DNA from: DATLGB01 sp964242305
Lineage (GTDB): Bacteria; Actinomycetota; Thermoleophilia; Solirubrobacterales; Solirubrobacteraceae
Assembly: GCA_964242305.1 (NCBI GenBank)
Contig: CAXTBB010000007.1
Location: 62,001 to 126,000, forward strand
DNA length: 64,000 bases
Direction of reading: 5' to 3'
The translations under genes were made by a program, and so were the position numbers. The notes beneath the pieces are model-generated. The model had not been told where the DNA came from. It saw only the letters and a program-made list of their open reading frames with translations, and made no database searches. This document shows positions 25,300-33,621 of this stretch, piece by piece; within the stretch, counting starts at the first letter, position 1, and the number at the start of each line of letters is the position of its first letter.

Positions 25300-26883
25300 A
25301 TGAACCGGGGGCCGCTGCCGACGTCGACGCAGGTGTTGATCGCCGGCGGGGGGCCCGTGGGTCTCGCGGCCGCGGTGGAGCTCGGCCGGCGCGGCATCGA
25401 GTGCACGGTCATCGAGCCCCGTCCGACCGTCTCGCATGCCCGGCCCAGGTGCAAGACGCTCAACGTTCGGACCATGGAGCACCTGCGCCGCTGGGGCATC
25501 GCCGACCGGCTGCGCGAGCAGGCTCCGCTCCCGGTGGCCTGGTCGAGCGACGCGGTCTTCTGCACGTCGCTGACCGGGCGCGAGCTTTCGCGGTTCAGCG
25601 GCGTCTTCGGGCTTCGGGCCGAGGGCGACCGGTTTCCCGAGCTTGGTCAACAGGCTCCGCAGTTCGCCCTCGAGGAGATGCTCCGCGAGGTCGTCTCCGA
25701 GCTGGACGCCTGCACGTTGGTAACGCCATCGAGCGTCTGCGGCGTCGACCAGGACCCGGACGGGGTCACGGTGACGGTCACCGACAACGAGGGTCGTCTC
25801 GCCACGGTCAGAGCCGAGTACGTGCTCGGCTGCGACGGTCCGCGCAGCGCCGTCCGTGACGCGATCGGGTCCGCCTATGTCGGCGAGCACGCGCTGCGAC
25901 CCAACTTCGGGATGGTCTTCGACGCGCCCGGCCTCTTGGGCCAGGTCGCCCATGGGCCGGCCATCCATTACTGGACGGTCAACCCCGAGGCGCCGGCCCT
26001 GATGGGACCGCTCGATCTCGACGGCAGGTGGTGGATCATCGCCTTCGGCGTCGACCGTGATCGTGGGGAGCGCGACGGCCAGCAGATCATCGACGATGCC
26101 GCCGGCGTTCGGGTCGGCGCGAGGGTGCGCTCGACCGACCCGTGGACCGCCAGGATGCAACTGGTCGACCGAGCGCGCAGCGATCGCGTCCTGCTGGCCG
26201 GGGACGCCGCTCACCTCAATCCGCCCTTCGGGGGGCATGGGCTGAACACCGGTATCGGAGATGCCGTGGACATCGGCTGGAAACTCGCAGCAGTCCTCGA
26301 GGGGTGGGGCGGGCCGGGCCTGCTCGACAGCTACGAGACGGAGCGCCGCCCAGTCCAGACCCGGGTCATCGAAGCGGCGACGCAGAACATGAAGGTGCTC
26401 GCCGCCGAGCTGCTCGTCGACGACCTCGAGCGAGATGGCGCCGCCGGAGGCGCCGCGCGCCGCGCCGCGGCGAACGAGATCCAGCGAACCAAGCACGCGG
26501 AGTTCCACGCCCTCGATCTGGTCCTCGGGGTGAAGTACGAATCACCGATCGTGATCGGGGAGGGCGCGGGCGGGCGTCTGACGCACGTCTGGCTCGGGCC
26601 CGATGATTCGCTCTATGACAGGCTCGCGCCGGGCATGACCCTGCTGGTGCTCGGCGGTGACACCTCCAGCAGGTGCCAGGAGCTCGTCTCGGCGGCCAGG
26701 GCGTCGGCCGTCCCACTGACGGTCGTGGATCTTGTGGACCGAGAGTTGCGGTCGCGGTTCGAAGCCGACTTCGTCCTGGTGCGTCCGGATCAGCACGTCG
26801 CCTGGCGCGGCGATCGACATGAAGATCCTGCCTCGCTGCTCGAGCGGGCCAGCGGCCGAGTCGGTGCGGTGCGCGTTGCGTAA
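25300..26883 (+). CDS. FAD-dependent aromatic hydroxylase, PheA/TfdB/MhpA-like (set B)
   Basis: A 527-residue class A flavoprotein monooxygenase. Motifs are GGGPVG (16-21), the DG motif GCDGPRSAVRDAIG, and LLAGDAAHLNPPFGGHGLN followed by IGDAVDIGWKLAAVL. A thioredoxin-like C-terminal domain (from ~390) is present, as in phenol hydroxylases. It starts six bases after the GntR stop. It is only distantly similar to the set A hydroxylase, so the two sets probably oxidise different phenolic substrates. It would create the dihydroxylated ring for the VOC enzyme. Confidence 0.88.
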   Translation: MNRGPLPTSTQVLIAGGGPVGLAAAVELGRRGIECTVIEPRPTVSHARPRCKTLNVRTMEHLRRWGIADRLREQAPLPVAWSSDAVFCTSLTGRELSRFSGVFGLRAEGDRFPELGQQAPQFALEEMLREVVSELDACTLVTPSSVCGVDQDPDGVTVTVTDNEGRLATVRAEYVLGCDGPRSAVRDAIGSAYVGEHALRPNFGMVFDAPGLLGQVAHGPAIHYWTVNPEAPALMGPLDLDGRWWIIAFGVDRDRGERDGQQIIDDAAGVRVGARVRSTDPWTARMQLVDRARSDRVLLAGDAAHLNPPFGGHGLNTGIGDAVDIGWKLAAVLEGWGGPGLLDSYETERRPVQTRVIEAATQNMKVLAAELLVDDLERDGAAGGAARRAAANEIQRTKHAEFHALDLVLGVKYESPIVIGEGAGGRLTHVWLGPDDSLYDRLAPGMTLLVLGGDTSSRCQELVSAARASAVPLTVVDLVDRELRSRFEADFVLVRPDQHVAWRGDRHEDPASLLERASGRVGAVRVA

Positions 26884-26902
26884 CCGAGATCACGATGTTC
26901 TC

Positions 26903-28420
26903 GTGACCTGGGTACTGGCGATCCTGGTCGCCGCGCTGATGGTGGCGCCCGCCGCGCGGGCCGCCGACGTGCGCGTCGTCACGGAGCGGAACATCACCGA
27001 TCGCGACGTCGAGCTGACGATCGCGACTCCCGCGTTCTCGACGCCGACGAAGGTCGAAGTGATCCTCCCGACGGGCTATGCCGCCGACGCCTCGCGCCGG
27101 TGGCCAGTGACCTACATCACGGCCGGGACGATGAACAACCAGGACACGTTCCGGACCTTCGTCGATGGCATCGGACTCGCGAAGGACTACCCGTCGATCA
27201 TCGTGTCGCCCGACGGCAACAGCGGCTACTGGAGCGACTGGTACAACGCCGGGGCCTTCGGGCCGCCCATGTACGAGACGTTCGTCATCGACCAGCTGGT
27301 CCCGCTGATCGACGCTCGCTTCCGGACGCTCGCGGACCGCTCCCACCGCGCTGTCTTCGGGATCTCGATGGGCGGCTACGGGGCCGCGATGTTCGCCGCT
27401 CGCCACCCGGATCTGTTTGTCGCGGCGGCGTCGCTGTCGGGCGCGGTCGACTCCAATCTGCCGGCCAACGGCGCCGTCCTATCGGCGAGCTCGACGTTCG
27501 ACAACGGGCCCGCCGACGCGATCTACGGTCCGCGCTCGGAGCAGGAGGTCCGCTGGCGCGGCCACAACCCCACCGACCTCGCGTCGAACCTACGCGACGT
27601 TGACCTCCAGGTCCGCACCGCCAACGGCATCCCCAACCCCGCGATCGGCGAAGCTCCGTTGTCGGCCGACACGGTTTCCTGCGTCGTCGAAGAGGGTGTG
27701 CACATGGCCAGTGTCGATTTCCATCAGACGCTCGACGCGCTCGAGATCCACCACCTCTGGAAGGACTACGGGCCCGGGTGTCACACGGCGGCGAACTTCA
27801 GGCGCGAGATCGCCGACACGCTGACGGCGTTCACCCCCGTGCTGGCCGATCCGCCGCCACCGCCGAAGCGCTTCGACTACCGCACGATCGATCCCGCCTT
27901 CGACGTCTGGGGCTGGCATGTCGCCACCGACCCCAAGCGCGCGCTGGAGTTCCTCCGCCTGCAAGCCGGCCGTCGAGGCGTCACGCTCCAGGGCTCCGGC
28001 AGCACGACTGTGACGACCCCGGCCTGGTACCGCGGGCTGAAGGCCGTCGACGTAGGTGGGACACCAACAGTCCCGGCCGCGGACGGCCGCCTGCGCTTCA
28101 CCGTCGACCTCGGCGCGGCGCACACCGTCCAGCAGTACACACAGGGCGCGATGACGATGTTCACGCAGCGCAAGGTCGCGCTCGCTCCGCACGCGATTGT
28201 GCGCATCACGAAGCTCACTCGCGTCCGGCGCGGCGTCCGCGTCTGCGCCCGCGCACTGGGCGGGGCCGTGCCCCGCGCACGCGTCCGCGCGCGGCATCAG
28301 GTGAGGCGCATCCGCGTCGGCGCCAGGACGCGCTGTCACGTGCTCCGCGGACGCGGCACGGTCACGATCCGGGGGCGCGATCGTTTCGGACACCGGGTGA
28401 TGGCGAAGCGAAGCCTCTGA
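26903..28420 (+). CDS. Secreted esterase (antigen 85/esterase D-like) with Arg-rich C-terminal domain
   Basis: A 505-residue exported hydrolase. GTG 26903 starts a compact signal peptide (VTWVLAILVAALMVAPAARA, cut before AD). The catalytic domain shows the nucleophile elbow FGISMGGYGAAMFA, an SPDGNSGYWSDWY segment and a probable catalytic His in VDFHQTLDALEIHH. From about residue 420 it becomes an Arg/Val-rich strand domain with a few Cys, similar in style to the tail of the LVIVD protein at 5469-7289. It may release aromatic acids from extracellular esters before import. An earlier ATG (26819) would overlap the hydroxylase and lacks a signal sequence. Confidence 0.8.
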   Translation: MTWVLAILVAALMVAPAARAADVRVVTERNITDRDVELTIATPAFSTPTKVEVILPTGYAADASRRWPVTYITAGTMNNQDTFRTFVDGIGLAKDYPSIIVSPDGNSGYWSDWYNAGAFGPPMYETFVIDQLVPLIDARFRTLADRSHRAVFGISMGGYGAAMFAARHPDLFVAAASLSGAVDSNLPANGAVLSASSTFDNGPADAIYGPRSEQEVRWRGHNPTDLASNLRDVDLQVRTANGIPNPAIGEAPLSADTVSCVVEEGVHMASVDFHQTLDALEIHHLWKDYGPGCHTAANFRREIADTLTAFTPVLADPPPPPKRFDYRTIDPAFDVWGWHVATDPKRALEFLRLQAGRRGVTLQGSGSTTVTTPAWYRGLKAVDVGGTPTVPAADGRLRFTVDLGAAHTVQQYTQGAMTMFTQRKVALAPHAIVRITKLTRVRRGVRVCARALGGAVPRARVRARHQVRRIRVGARTRCHVLRGRGTVTIRGRDRFGHRVMAKRSL

Positions 28421-28453
28421 TCGGCTCGACACGAGCTCGCGCCCGGCCGATCA
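28418..28453. terminator. Bidirectional hairpin between convergent genes
   Basis: TGATCGGC (28418-28425) and GCCGATCA (28446-28453) are perfect inverted repeats. The left arm begins with the esterase stop TGA and the right arm ends with the complement of the cyclase stop. It has no T-run, so its efficiency as a terminator is uncertain. Confidence 0.5.
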
Positions 28454-30355
28454 ACGTGCCCGGGGGAAACCCTGGGCGGGCCCTTCGGGCACCGCCTCCG
28501 GCACTCCGATTGCGGCGTCGCCGAATCGGCCCGCTTTGAGCGGCGGGGCATCGTTGCCGAGGGCGGTGACCACCGTTGCGAGCTCGACGCGGTTTCGTCC
28601 TCCGGCCTTCGCCGCGTAGAGGGCGCGGTCCGCAATGCGCGATACGGTCGCGGCTTCATCGCCGTGGTCCGGCACCGTGGCGACGCCAATGCTGGTGGTG
28701 ATCTCTCGCTTGACGGAGGGCACCCGGATCTTCTCGACGCCCGCCCGGAGCTTCTCAGCGACGTCGGCGGCGCCCTCGCGGCCGGTGTTCGGCAGCAGCA
28801 CGACGAACTCCTCACCCCCGAAGCGGCCGCAGAAGTCCCCCTCGCGGAGGATCGAGCGCAAGGCGACCCCGACGGCTGCGAGGACGTTGTCTCCCTCGGC
28901 GTGCCCGAAGACGTCGTTGATCTGCTTGAAGCGGTCGAGATCCAGCAGCAGCACGGACAAGGGCAGCCGGGTCCGCGTGGCCTGGGCCGCCATTCGCTGC
29001 ATGGTCTCGTGGCTCGCGCGCTGGTTGGGCAGCCCCGTCAGCGCGTCTGTTCCCGCCCTGAACTCGGCGAGCGCCAGATTTCGAAGGTTCGCCAGCAGCG
29101 GTGCTGCCTGGACCACCGAGGCGCGCATGGTCTCGGTCTCGATCTCGGTCAGGCCGTGGTCGCGGCGCGCCAGCACGGCCCCGATGACCTCGCCTCCGAC
29201 CAGGAACGGCTGACACGCGCTCGTCGCGGCCTTTCCACAGATCGTGCATTCCAACAACCCGCCTCGTCCACTCGAACGGTGGGTCTGGCCGCTGCGTACT
29301 GCCAGGCAGTCCCGTGGCTGCGCCTCGTTCAGATGGCTGGCGATGAGATCGTCGGCGGCAAGCGGTGTGGTCGGCTCGAGTCGGTTCGCGCTGTTGTTGC
29401 GGCTGAGGACCGTCACGACACTGCCTGTGATCGACCGCTCGAGATGGAGTTTGAGCAGGTTGTGAGCCTCGTCCTCACTGCCGGTGAGCTGCATGGCCTC
29501 GGTGTACTCCGAACGCTGACGGTTCTGCATCTGCTCGGAGTCGCCATGCTCCATCATCCGGTTGAGCAGTCTGCCGAGTTCAGTGAGCTCGTCGTTTCCG
29601 CTGATGTGCACGCGTTCGCCGTAGCTGCCCTTGGCCACAGCTTTCGCGAACCGCGAATAGTGGCGGGTGCGACGCCCGATGCTGCGCGTGAGCGCGACCG
29701 CTATCCCGGTGCCGAGCAGGGCGGCGATCACCGCTGCGATGATGAGATGCTTCCTGGTTTGGTTCGCCTCATGGCTGGTCTCCTGGATCGCCGCGGTCAG
29801 CTCCTTCGCCTCCCTGCCGACGATGATGTCGGCGTCGGCGATGCTCTGCTCCAGAAGCGAACGGATCCGAAGCGCGGCGGCCCGCTCCCTGCCGGGGGTT
29901 GTAGACAGGAGGTACGGCTCGCTGTGCTCGAGATAGCGCTGCCAGCTCTTCTGGATCCGCGCAAGCCCGGCACGATCCGCAGGTTCGTCGGCGAGCGCCG
30001 CCGCGGTCGCGGACAGCGAAGCGGTGACCGCCGGGACCAGAGTCCCGGAGAGTTGGATTCGCAGTGCGTTGCGACGAGGGGCGTTCTCGACCAGCGCGTA
30101 CTCCAGCGACGCGAGCTCGGTGTCCTTCATCGCGCGACGAAGCTGGTCCGTCACGGCTGCGTTGCCGAACGCGCTGTCGCGGAAGTGGGAGATACTGCGA
30201 TCGATTCGACCGACCCCGAGCACCGCCATGCACGCCACGCTTGCGATGCCGAGGCCGAGCAGCCCCACGAGCAGCCCCAGCCGCCGGCCGATCGTCAGCC
30301 GTCCCGAGGCCGATTCAGGGCCGTGCTGGACCTGCGGTTCTAAGGCGATGCTCAT
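28451..30355 (-). CDS. Membrane-bound sensor diguanylate cyclase (4HB-HAMP-GAF-GGEEF)
   Basis: A 634-residue receptor. An N-terminal membrane helix (~22-45), a helical extracellular sensor region and a second membrane helix (~205-228) are followed by HAMP, a GAF-like domain (~300-430) and GGDEF. The active site is GRFGGEEFVVLLPN with an RxxD inhibitory site REGD five residues before it. The GAF-like domain holds Cys-rich ECTICGKAATSAC, which may bind metal or heme. ATG 30355 was chosen; an in-frame start at 30376 is possible. It converges on the esterase gene and is probably monocistronic. Confidence 0.9.
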   Translation of the reverse strand: MSIALEPQVQHGPESASGRLTIGRRLGLLVGLLGLGIASVACMAVLGVGRIDRSISHFRDSAFGNAAVTDQLRRAMKDTELASLEYALVENAPRRNALRIQLSGTLVPAVTASLSATAAALADEPADRAGLARIQKSWQRYLEHSEPYLLSTTPGRERAAALRIRSLLEQSIADADIIVGREAKELTAAIQETSHEANQTRKHLIIAAVIAALLGTGIAVALTRSIGRRTRHYSRFAKAVAKGSYGERVHISGNDELTELGRLLNRMMEHGDSEQMQNRQRSEYTEAMQLTGSEDEAHNLLKLHLERSITGSVVTVLSRNNSANRLEPTTPLAADDLIASHLNEAQPRDCLAVRSGQTHRSSGRGGLLECTICGKAATSACQPFLVGGEVIGAVLARRDHGLTEIETETMRASVVQAAPLLANLRNLALAEFRAGTDALTGLPNQRASHETMQRMAAQATRTRLPLSVLLLDLDRFKQINDVFGHAEGDNVLAAVGVALRSILREGDFCGRFGGEEFVVLLPNTGREGAADVAEKLRAGVEKIRVPSVKREITTSIGVATVPDHGDEAATVSRIADRALYAAKAGGRNRVELATVVTALGNDAPPLKAGRFGDAAIGVPEAVPEGPAQGFPRAR

Positions 30356-30433
30356 GCATCGGTCGCTGAGCCCCAAAGCACGAGGGAGACGGCCGGCACC
30401 ATCAGACGCGCAGCGTTGTGGGGCTTGCCGGTG

Positions 30434-30821
30434 TCAGCCCGCCGATGGCCCGTCGGTGTCGGCATCGAGTCCAGCCAGAGGGGCGCGCGGCTCGCCGACG
30501 TGCACTATGGCATCGATCTCGTCGAGTTTGAGGATCTGGGGTCACACGACCAAGTCCGCCGAGGGCGTTGTGCAACTGGCTGAGGAGGTTCAGCGCGCAG
30601 ACGCGGGCGCACTCCTGGCCAGCCTCGCGATCGATCCCGTCACCGAGCCGGCCCGTGGTCGTGACTCGTCCCTGCGCGTCGAAGGGGAGCTGTCCGGACA
30701 CGTAGATCGTGTCCCCGGCCTGCGTGAATGGGACGTAGACGGCGTTCGGGGCCAGCGCGGGCGGCAGGGCGTAGCCGAGCTCCGCCAGCCGGGCGAGGGG
30801 ATCGTCGGTCGAGTCAGTCAT
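30434..30821 (-). pseudogene. Decayed RidA-family (enamine/imine deaminase) gene
   Basis: The first ~95 residues are normal RidA (AGDTIYVSGQLPFDAQGR, ARVCALNLLSQLHNALGG). After GLGRV the frame shifts; in the next frame the sequence continues ILKLD then directly EIDAIVHVGEP. In intact RidA these two pieces lie ~45 residues apart, so the gene has both a frameshift and an internal deletion that removes the conserved C-terminal part (the GxxxRxAxG region). RidA detoxifies the 2-aminoacrylate made by threonine/serine dehydratases, which fits the upstream gene at 31211. The ATG overlaps the end of the asparaginase remnant. Confidence 0.75.
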
Positions 30822-31221
30822 AGCGATAGAAGAACTCCCTGATTTCGTGAGCGGATAGGCCAGCGCCAAGCGCGGCGATAAGCGCGATCCGGCGGCCGGA
30901 CCCGAGAGCGTTCCCGCGCAGCTGATCTGGCTTGCGCGCAGATCGAGCGCCGGCAGCGTGCCGAGCCCGGGGGTGAGGATCTCGACCTTGGCGTCCAGCC
31001 GAACGGTGTCCAAACACGGACGGTCGTCAGGTCGCCAGTGCACGGTGACGCGCCCCTCCTCCACGAAGCCGATCGGACCGGTCTGCGGCGAGGTGAACCC
31101 GTCGGCGCTGCAGATCCTCGATGGCCTGAGCGGAGGGCCGGGCGGGGGTGCCGGCCATGGCGATCGTGCCACCGGCCAGGAGCAGCCGTACCGTCCGATC
31201 AGCGGTGGGCTCAGCGCCCAT
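30814..31221 (-). pseudogene. Asparaginase-family remnant (about 400 of ~1000 bases)
   Basis: ATG 31221 overlaps the dehydratase stop and encodes an asparaginase N-terminus (RTVRLLLAGGTIAMAG, with the nucleophile Thr in GGTIA). The reading then moves to a second frame, GFTSPQTGPIGFVEEGRVTV and RLDAKVEILTPGLG, which matches the middle of the family. A third frame gives a C-terminus-like RIALIAALGAGLSAHEIREF and stops at 30814. The region of the second catalytic Thr-Asp pair is absent. At least two frameshifts and large deletions make it non-functional. The operon logic (dehydratase, asparaginase, RidA) can still be read. Confidence 0.7.
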
Positions 31222-32194
31222 GGGCGAGCAAGCTGACGAAGCGCTCCACGGCGATGTTGCCGCCAGACATGATCACGCCGACGCGGAGGCCCTTGACGTC
31301 GATGAGCCCGGAAAGGACCGCGGCGACCGCGCTGGCTCCACTCGGCTCGGTCACGAGTTTCTGGCGCTCGAACAAGCGGAGCATCGCCGCCAGCAGCTGC
31401 TCGTCGGTCACGCCGACGACATCCTCCACCAAGGCCTTGGCCACCGCGAACGTCAGCCGTCCGGGAGCCGGTAGCTGCTGACCGTCGGCGATCGTCCGTC
31501 CAACCTCGACGAGGACCGGGTGGCCCTGGTCCAGCGAGGCCCTCCACTGCCCGACCGCGGCGGACTCGACGCCGACCACACGCGGCGGCTGGTCCACACC
31601 GACGGCCGCCACGGCTCCACCGGAGAGCTGACCACCCCCACCGGCGGGAATGATCACGAGGTCCAACGGCCCCGCCTGCTCGATGAGCTCTCGGGTCGAC
31701 GTGCCCGCCCCGGCCATCACGCGAGGATCGTCGTAGGGGTGGACCGCGACGAGTCCGTCGCGGGCAACGAGGTCGTCCACGAGCTGCTCACGGTCGTCGA
31801 GATAGCGGTCGAACACCAGTACCCGCGCCCCGTAGCCCTCGGTCGCTGCGCGCTTGGAGGCCGGCGCGTCGGCCGGCATGAGGATCGTCGCCGTCGTCCC
31901 GACGATCGAGGCTGCGATGGCCAGCGCCTGAGCATGATTGCCGGAGGACGAGGCGACCACCCCGCGCGCCAGCTCCGCGGGAGATAGTGATGCCACCGTG
32001 TTGTACGCCCCACGGAACTTGAACGCGCCTGCGCGTTGGAACTGCTCCGCCTTGAGGAAGACCGTCGCGCCCAGGTCAGCATCGAGCTCGCGGCTGGTGA
32101 AGATCGGCGTGCGGTTGGCCACGCCTTGCAGACGATCCGCTGCCCGCGCGATGTCGTCCGGGTCGATGGCCCGGCGCTGTTGGCGTGCATCCAT
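31211..32194 (-). CDS. PLP-dependent threonine/serine dehydratase
   Basis: A 327-residue fold-type II PLP enzyme. The Schiff-base lysine is in RAGAFKFRGAYN, the substrate loop is SSSGNHAQA, the phosphate-binding Gly loop is IIPAGGGGQLSGG and a Ser near the end (MSGGNIA) contacts the pyridine nitrogen. The length lacks the ACT regulatory domain, so this is the short catabolic/racemase-like type. ATG 32194 is used; a GTG at 32227 is an alternative. It diverges from a LysR regulator that probably controls it, and it leads the decayed asparaginase/RidA pair. Confidence 0.9.
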   Translation of the reverse strand: MDARQQRRAIDPDDIARAADRLQGVANRTPIFTSRELDADLGATVFLKAEQFQRAGAFKFRGAYNTVASLSPAELARGVVASSSGNHAQALAIAASIVGTTATILMPADAPASKRAATEGYGARVLVFDRYLDDREQLVDDLVARDGLVAVHPYDDPRVMAGAGTSTRELIEQAGPLDLVIIPAGGGGQLSGGAVAAVGVDQPPRVVGVESAAVGQWRASLDQGHPVLVEVGRTIADGQQLPAPGRLTFAVAKALVEDVVGVTDEQLLAAMLRLFERQKLVTEPSGASAVAAVLSGLIDVKGLRVGVIMSGGNIAVERFVSLLAHGR

Positions 32195-32242
32195 GTCCAC
32201 TGGATGTTGGCCGTCACCGCACGTCACGCAAGATAATCATCT

Positions 32243-33145
32243 GTGCTGTCATCATCACGACAAGTGAATTTGCGCCAACTCGAATACCTCGATGCGGTCG
32301 GCGAGCTCGGCTCCTTCACCGCCGCCGCCCGTCGCCTCCATGTCGTGCAGTCCGCCGTCTCCCAGCAAGTGCGAAGGCTCGAGGCCGAACTCGGCGCCGA
32401 CCTCGTCACACGCTCGGTGCCGGTCCGTCTCACGGCCCTCGGCGAACGCGTCGCTCGGCGGGCCCGTGCCGCGCTTGTCGAGATCGACGCGATACGGGCG
32501 GAGGCTCGCGATGCAGGGCCGGTTAGTGGCCACTTGGTGATCGGGACCATGCACTGGCTCGGGCCCATCGACGTGCCGGCGATCATGGCGAGCTTCACCG
32601 CACGCAATCCCGACGTGAGCGTCACTCTGGTAGAGCGAACGACACCCGAGATGCTCAAGGCCGTGCGGCTCAGCCAGCTCGATGCCACGTTCCTTTCGCT
32701 GCTCGATGACGAGTATCGACCGCGGGGCGTCACCCTCATGGACCTCGGATCCGAGGACATCGTGATCGCCGGCAGCCCCGAGATGCTGACGGCTCCCGGC
32801 GGGCTGCACCTGCGCTTCTTGCACGAGCGTCCCTTCATTGCCTTCTCCGAGGGATTGAGCCTTCGAGCCACCATCGACGCCGCCCTACAGCGCGACGACG
32901 TGCAGCCTCGACTCGTGATGCAGAGCAATGAGCCGCTGACCGTCCGCAACCTGGCTGCGCGCGGGCTCGGCTACGCCCTGCTGCCGCTCGGCGTCGCCAC
33001 CGCCGCCGGTCCACCGATAGCCACGGCAGCGGTCCATCCACCCGGCCTCACGCGACGGCTCTGTCTGGCCTGGCGATCCGACCGCCGCCCCTCAGCGACA
33101 ACTCAAGCGTTCCTCGCGGCTCTCCGCGATCACGCCACACCATGA
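32243..33145 (+). CDS. LysR-family transcriptional regulator
   Basis: A 300-residue regulator. The N-terminal winged helix is typical (LRQLEYLDAVGELGSFTAAA, VVQSAVSQQVRRLEAELG), followed by a linker helix and an effector domain (GHLVIGTMHWLGPIDVPAIM, NLAARGLGYALLPLGVA). It diverges from the dehydratase with under 50 bases between the starts, the classic LysR arrangement in which the regulator controls the neighbour. GTG 32243 is used; GTG 32267 is also possible. The ATAATCAT area upstream is AT-rich and may hold the binding site. Confidence 0.88.
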   Translation: MLSSSRQVNLRQLEYLDAVGELGSFTAAARRLHVVQSAVSQQVRRLEAELGADLVTRSVPVRLTALGERVARRARAALVEIDAIRAEARDAGPVSGHLVIGTMHWLGPIDVPAIMASFTARNPDVSVTLVERTTPEMLKAVRLSQLDATFLSLLDDEYRPRGVTLMDLGSEDIVIAGSPEMLTAPGGLHLRFLHERPFIAFSEGLSLRATIDAALQRDDVQPRLVMQSNEPLTVRNLAARGLGYALLPLGVATAAGPPIATAAVHPPGLTRRLCLAWRSDRRPSATTQAFLAALRDHATP

Positions 33146-33408
33146 GGTCGACACGCACGTCCGAACTGGCACGACCGCTGGGCCTGGTGAGAGTGACTGT
33201 GAGCGGTTCGTGCCGGCCAAGCTGGTCCTCATCTCAGACCCTCGCCATCCGCGCGGCGGTGGTCGGCCTCGCCCGGGGCGGGGAGGGCGACCTGTTTTCG
33301 CTGGCCTGGACGAGGCCGGAGGAGGCGCGGCATCGCGTCAGGTGACGCCGCCGCTACAGGTCACCGACGGAGCTGTCGATGCAGGGTGGGTAACCGATCG
33401 GTTCTGGG

Positions 33409-33594
33409 GTGATTGAAGTGAAGCAGTTTGCCTGTGGTGCAGTTGTGGCCGGATGCATGGCGACCTTTGAGGAGGAGACCGAGGGCGCTCTGCTCGAGCG
33501 TGTGGCCGCGCACGCCAGCGAGCAACACGGAATCACCGACGTCTCTCCCGCCCTCGTGGCGCAGGTCCGGGACAGCATCGTGACGGTCGGCTAG
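33409..33594 (+). CDS. DUF1059 small protein
   Basis: A 61-residue protein that matches DUF1059: KQFACGAVVAGCMATFEEET, then LLERVAAHASEQHGI and PALVAQVRDSI. Family members are 55-65 residues with conserved CG...GC cysteines and His residues and are thought to bind metal. The start may be GTG 33409 or GTG 33418; family alignment favours the second (VKQFACG). It lies just upstream of the EAL protein. The ~260 bases before it show no recognisable gene. Confidence 0.8.
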   Translation: MIEVKQFACGAVVAGCMATFEEETEGALLERVAAHASEQHGITDVSPALVAQVRDSIVTVG

Positions 33595-33621
33595 CTGCCG
33601 ATCGCAGGCTTCACGGCGTCG

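Noticed and set aside
26819..26902. ATG 26819 as the esterase start
   Set aside because: It would overlap the hydroxylase by 65 bases and gives an N-terminus without a signal peptide; GTG 26903 begins a clear signal peptide.
33146..33408. Possible remnant of a gene in the 263-base gap
   Set aside because: Several open frames exist but none has a recognisable motif or a reliable start; I see nothing supportable.
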